In this document: positions 32,386 through 33,236 of the stretch, piece after piece
How the letters are laid out: each line of letters opens with the position of its first letter
How positions within the stretch are numbered: position 1 is the first letter of the stretch
Assembly (NCBI GenBank): GCA_030825115.1
Contig: JAPJQL010000038.1
Span: 1-33,236 of the forward strand
Reading direction: 5' to 3'
DNA: 33,236 nucleotides
DNA from: Lachnospiraceae bacterium
Lineage (GTDB): Bacteria > Bacillota > Clostridia > Lachnospirales > Lachnospiraceae
Notes under the pieces: generated by a model
Seen by the model: the letters and a program-made list of their open reading frames with translations, nothing else
Told to the model about the DNA's origin: nothing
The model's database searches: none
Translations under genes and position numbers: made by a program

Positions 32386-33083
32386 CGATTACAAATCTAC
32401 ATGTCGATATTGGAAATATGAAGATAATCCAGGGCGTGTCACTGGAGATTCATGGAGGAGAAATAGTCTCCCTGATGGGAGCTAATGGTGCAGGAAAGAC
32501 TACGCTTATGAGGGCACTTTCAGGTTTGGGTCATATCGCAGCCGGGAAGATAGAATTTGATGGTCAGGATATTACGCATGCCACGTCACAGGAAATTGTT
32601 GAGGCAGGGTTAATTCAAATTCCAGAAGGGCGCCAGCTCTTTTCACTGATGTCTGTCAGAGAAAATCTTGAGATTGGCGCTCGCACAAAACGCGCTAAAA
32701 CGAAGATGAAGGAGAACCTTGAGTATGTCTATACTCTGTTTCCGGAGCTTGAAGAGATGCATTCTCAGTCGGCTGGTAATCTAAGCGGTGGGCAACAGCA
32801 GATGGTAGCAATCGGTCGAGGGATTATGGCAGATCCCAAGCTCCTTATACTGGATGAACCGTCCATTGGACTTTCACCAATCATGACACAAAAGGTACTT
32901 AAAGCGGTTACTGACATATATATTCGTGGTGTCGCTGTCCTGATAGCGGAGCAGAACATCTATGATGTATTGAGAATTGCCAATCGTGCATATGTATTGG
33001 AACAGGGTGTGATCCGTGCAAGTGGTACAGCACAGGATGTAATGGCAAATGATGAAATTAAGGCGATGTATCTCGGACTTTAA
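32379..33083 (+). CDS. livF: ABC importer ATPase, LivF type
   Basis: A 234-residue ATP-binding subunit with Walker A GANGAGKTTLMR, signature LSGGQQQM, Walker B LLILDEPSIGLSP and the LivF-type IPEGRQLFSLMSVRENL stretch. The C-terminus AMYLGL is the common LivF ending. It overlaps livG by 7 bases and closes the importer set. With LivG it would form the heterodimer energising LivHM. Confidence 0.95.
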   Translation: MLTITNLHVDIGNMKIIQGVSLEIHGGEIVSLMGANGAGKTTLMRALSGLGHIAAGKIEFDGQDITHATSQEIVEAGLIQIPEGRQLFSLMSVRENLEIGARTKRAKTKMKENLEYVYTLFPELEEMHSQSAGNLSGGQQQMVAIGRGIMADPKLLILDEPSIGLSPIMTQKVLKAVTDIYIRGVAVLIAEQNIYDVLRIANRAYVLEQGVIRASGTAQDVMANDEIKAMYLGL

Positions 33084-33098
33084 TTAAGAAGCTTAAAT

Positions 33099-33126
33099 AG
33101 GAATTGCGAAACAAGTTCGCAATCCT
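33099..33126 (+). other. Stem-loop after livF
   Basis: ATTGCGAA (33103-33110) pairs perfectly with TTCGCAAT (33116-33123), extended by AGG/CCT with one bulge. A second short stem (TCCTG with CAGGA, about 33147-33161) follows. Neither has a T tract, so transcript ending here is possible but not shown. Confidence 0.5.
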
Positions 33127-33202
33127 GATTCAAACAGGGAGAGGGTCCTGCAATGCAGGATCTTCGATATAAAAAGTGACAGGCTTTAAATTTAGATATA
33201 AC

Positions 33203-33228
33203 AAAAAAGCTTCCTATCGCTACGAAGC
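33203..33228 (-). terminator. Intrinsic terminator for a minus-strand gene beyond the window
   Basis: Read on the minus strand, GCTTC (33228-33224), a 10-base loop and GAAGC (33213-33209) are followed by six T (33208-33203). This suggests a convergent minus-strand gene to the right of the window, ending the livF-side operon region. The stem is short. Confidence 0.5.
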
Positions 33229-33236
33229 AAAAGAAT

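Noticed and set aside
1..33236. CRISPR arrays, tRNA and rRNA genes
   Set aside because: Reading the window I saw no regularly spaced short repeats, no cloverleaf-like segments and no rRNA-like stretches. This was by eye, so a weak tRNA call cannot be fully excluded.

Overview
The window reads as a chromosomal segment of a Gram-positive anaerobe of the class Clostridia, most likely Lachnospiraceae (inference). The grounds are strong AGGAGG-type ribosome binding sites, a cpsB-cpsC-cpsD phosphoregulatory set of Bacillota type, an LCP attachment enzyme, and a c-di-GMP-I riboswitch with an intrinsic terminator. Every gene I can support lies on the + strand.

Region 1 (1-6.7 kb, GC-richer) is the conserved head of a capsule/exopolysaccharide locus. 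It starts with a promoter, a c-di-GMP-I riboswitch (about 91-167) and a terminator (194-220). Then come an HU-like protein, the CpsB phosphatase, CpsC chain-length/adaptor protein, CpsD tyrosine kinase, an LCP attachment enzyme, a small Ser/Thr-rich secreted protein and a membrane-bound FlaA1/CapD-type UDP-sugar 4,6-dehydratase.

Region 2 (6.7-20 kb, increasingly AT-rich) is the serotype-variable part. It holds a decayed aminotransferase, an intact DegT-type sugar aminotransferase, a left-handed beta-helix acyltransferase broken near a 9-G tract, and a small phosphoglycosyl transferase. These are followed by two amino-acid-ligase-like ATP-grasp proteins, two sugar-transfer-associated ATP-grasp proteins, a DUF711 protein, a Wzy-like polymerase, a Wzx flippase and a third sugar-associated ATP-grasp protein. 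No classical GT-A or GT-B glycosyltransferase is visible. A lipid-linked amino-sugar would be flipped and polymerised by Wzx/Wzy, and the usual place of the glycosyltransferases is filled by five distinct ATP-grasp (amide/ester-forming) genes. This is the best candidate for an undescribed system here.

Region 3 (17274-24877) is a direct, head-to-tail duplication of a 3,802-bp unit: upstream segment, wzx, ATP-grasp and the first 318 codons of an MmgE/PrpD gene. The copies encode identical proteins. The first mmgE/prpD is truncated at the junction; the second is intact.

Region 4 (23.9-33.1 kb) looks like a separate catabolic/uptake module: MmgE/PrpD, a LysR regulator, a nitrilase-superfamily amidohydrolase, a second MmgE/PrpD and a complete branched-chain-amino-acid-type ABC importer (livKHMGF). 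A near-identical dyad motif precedes the first mmgE/prpD and livK, with a weaker inverted relative before the nitrilase gene. This suggests one regulon, perhaps under the LysR protein. The transported substrate cannot be told from sequence alone.
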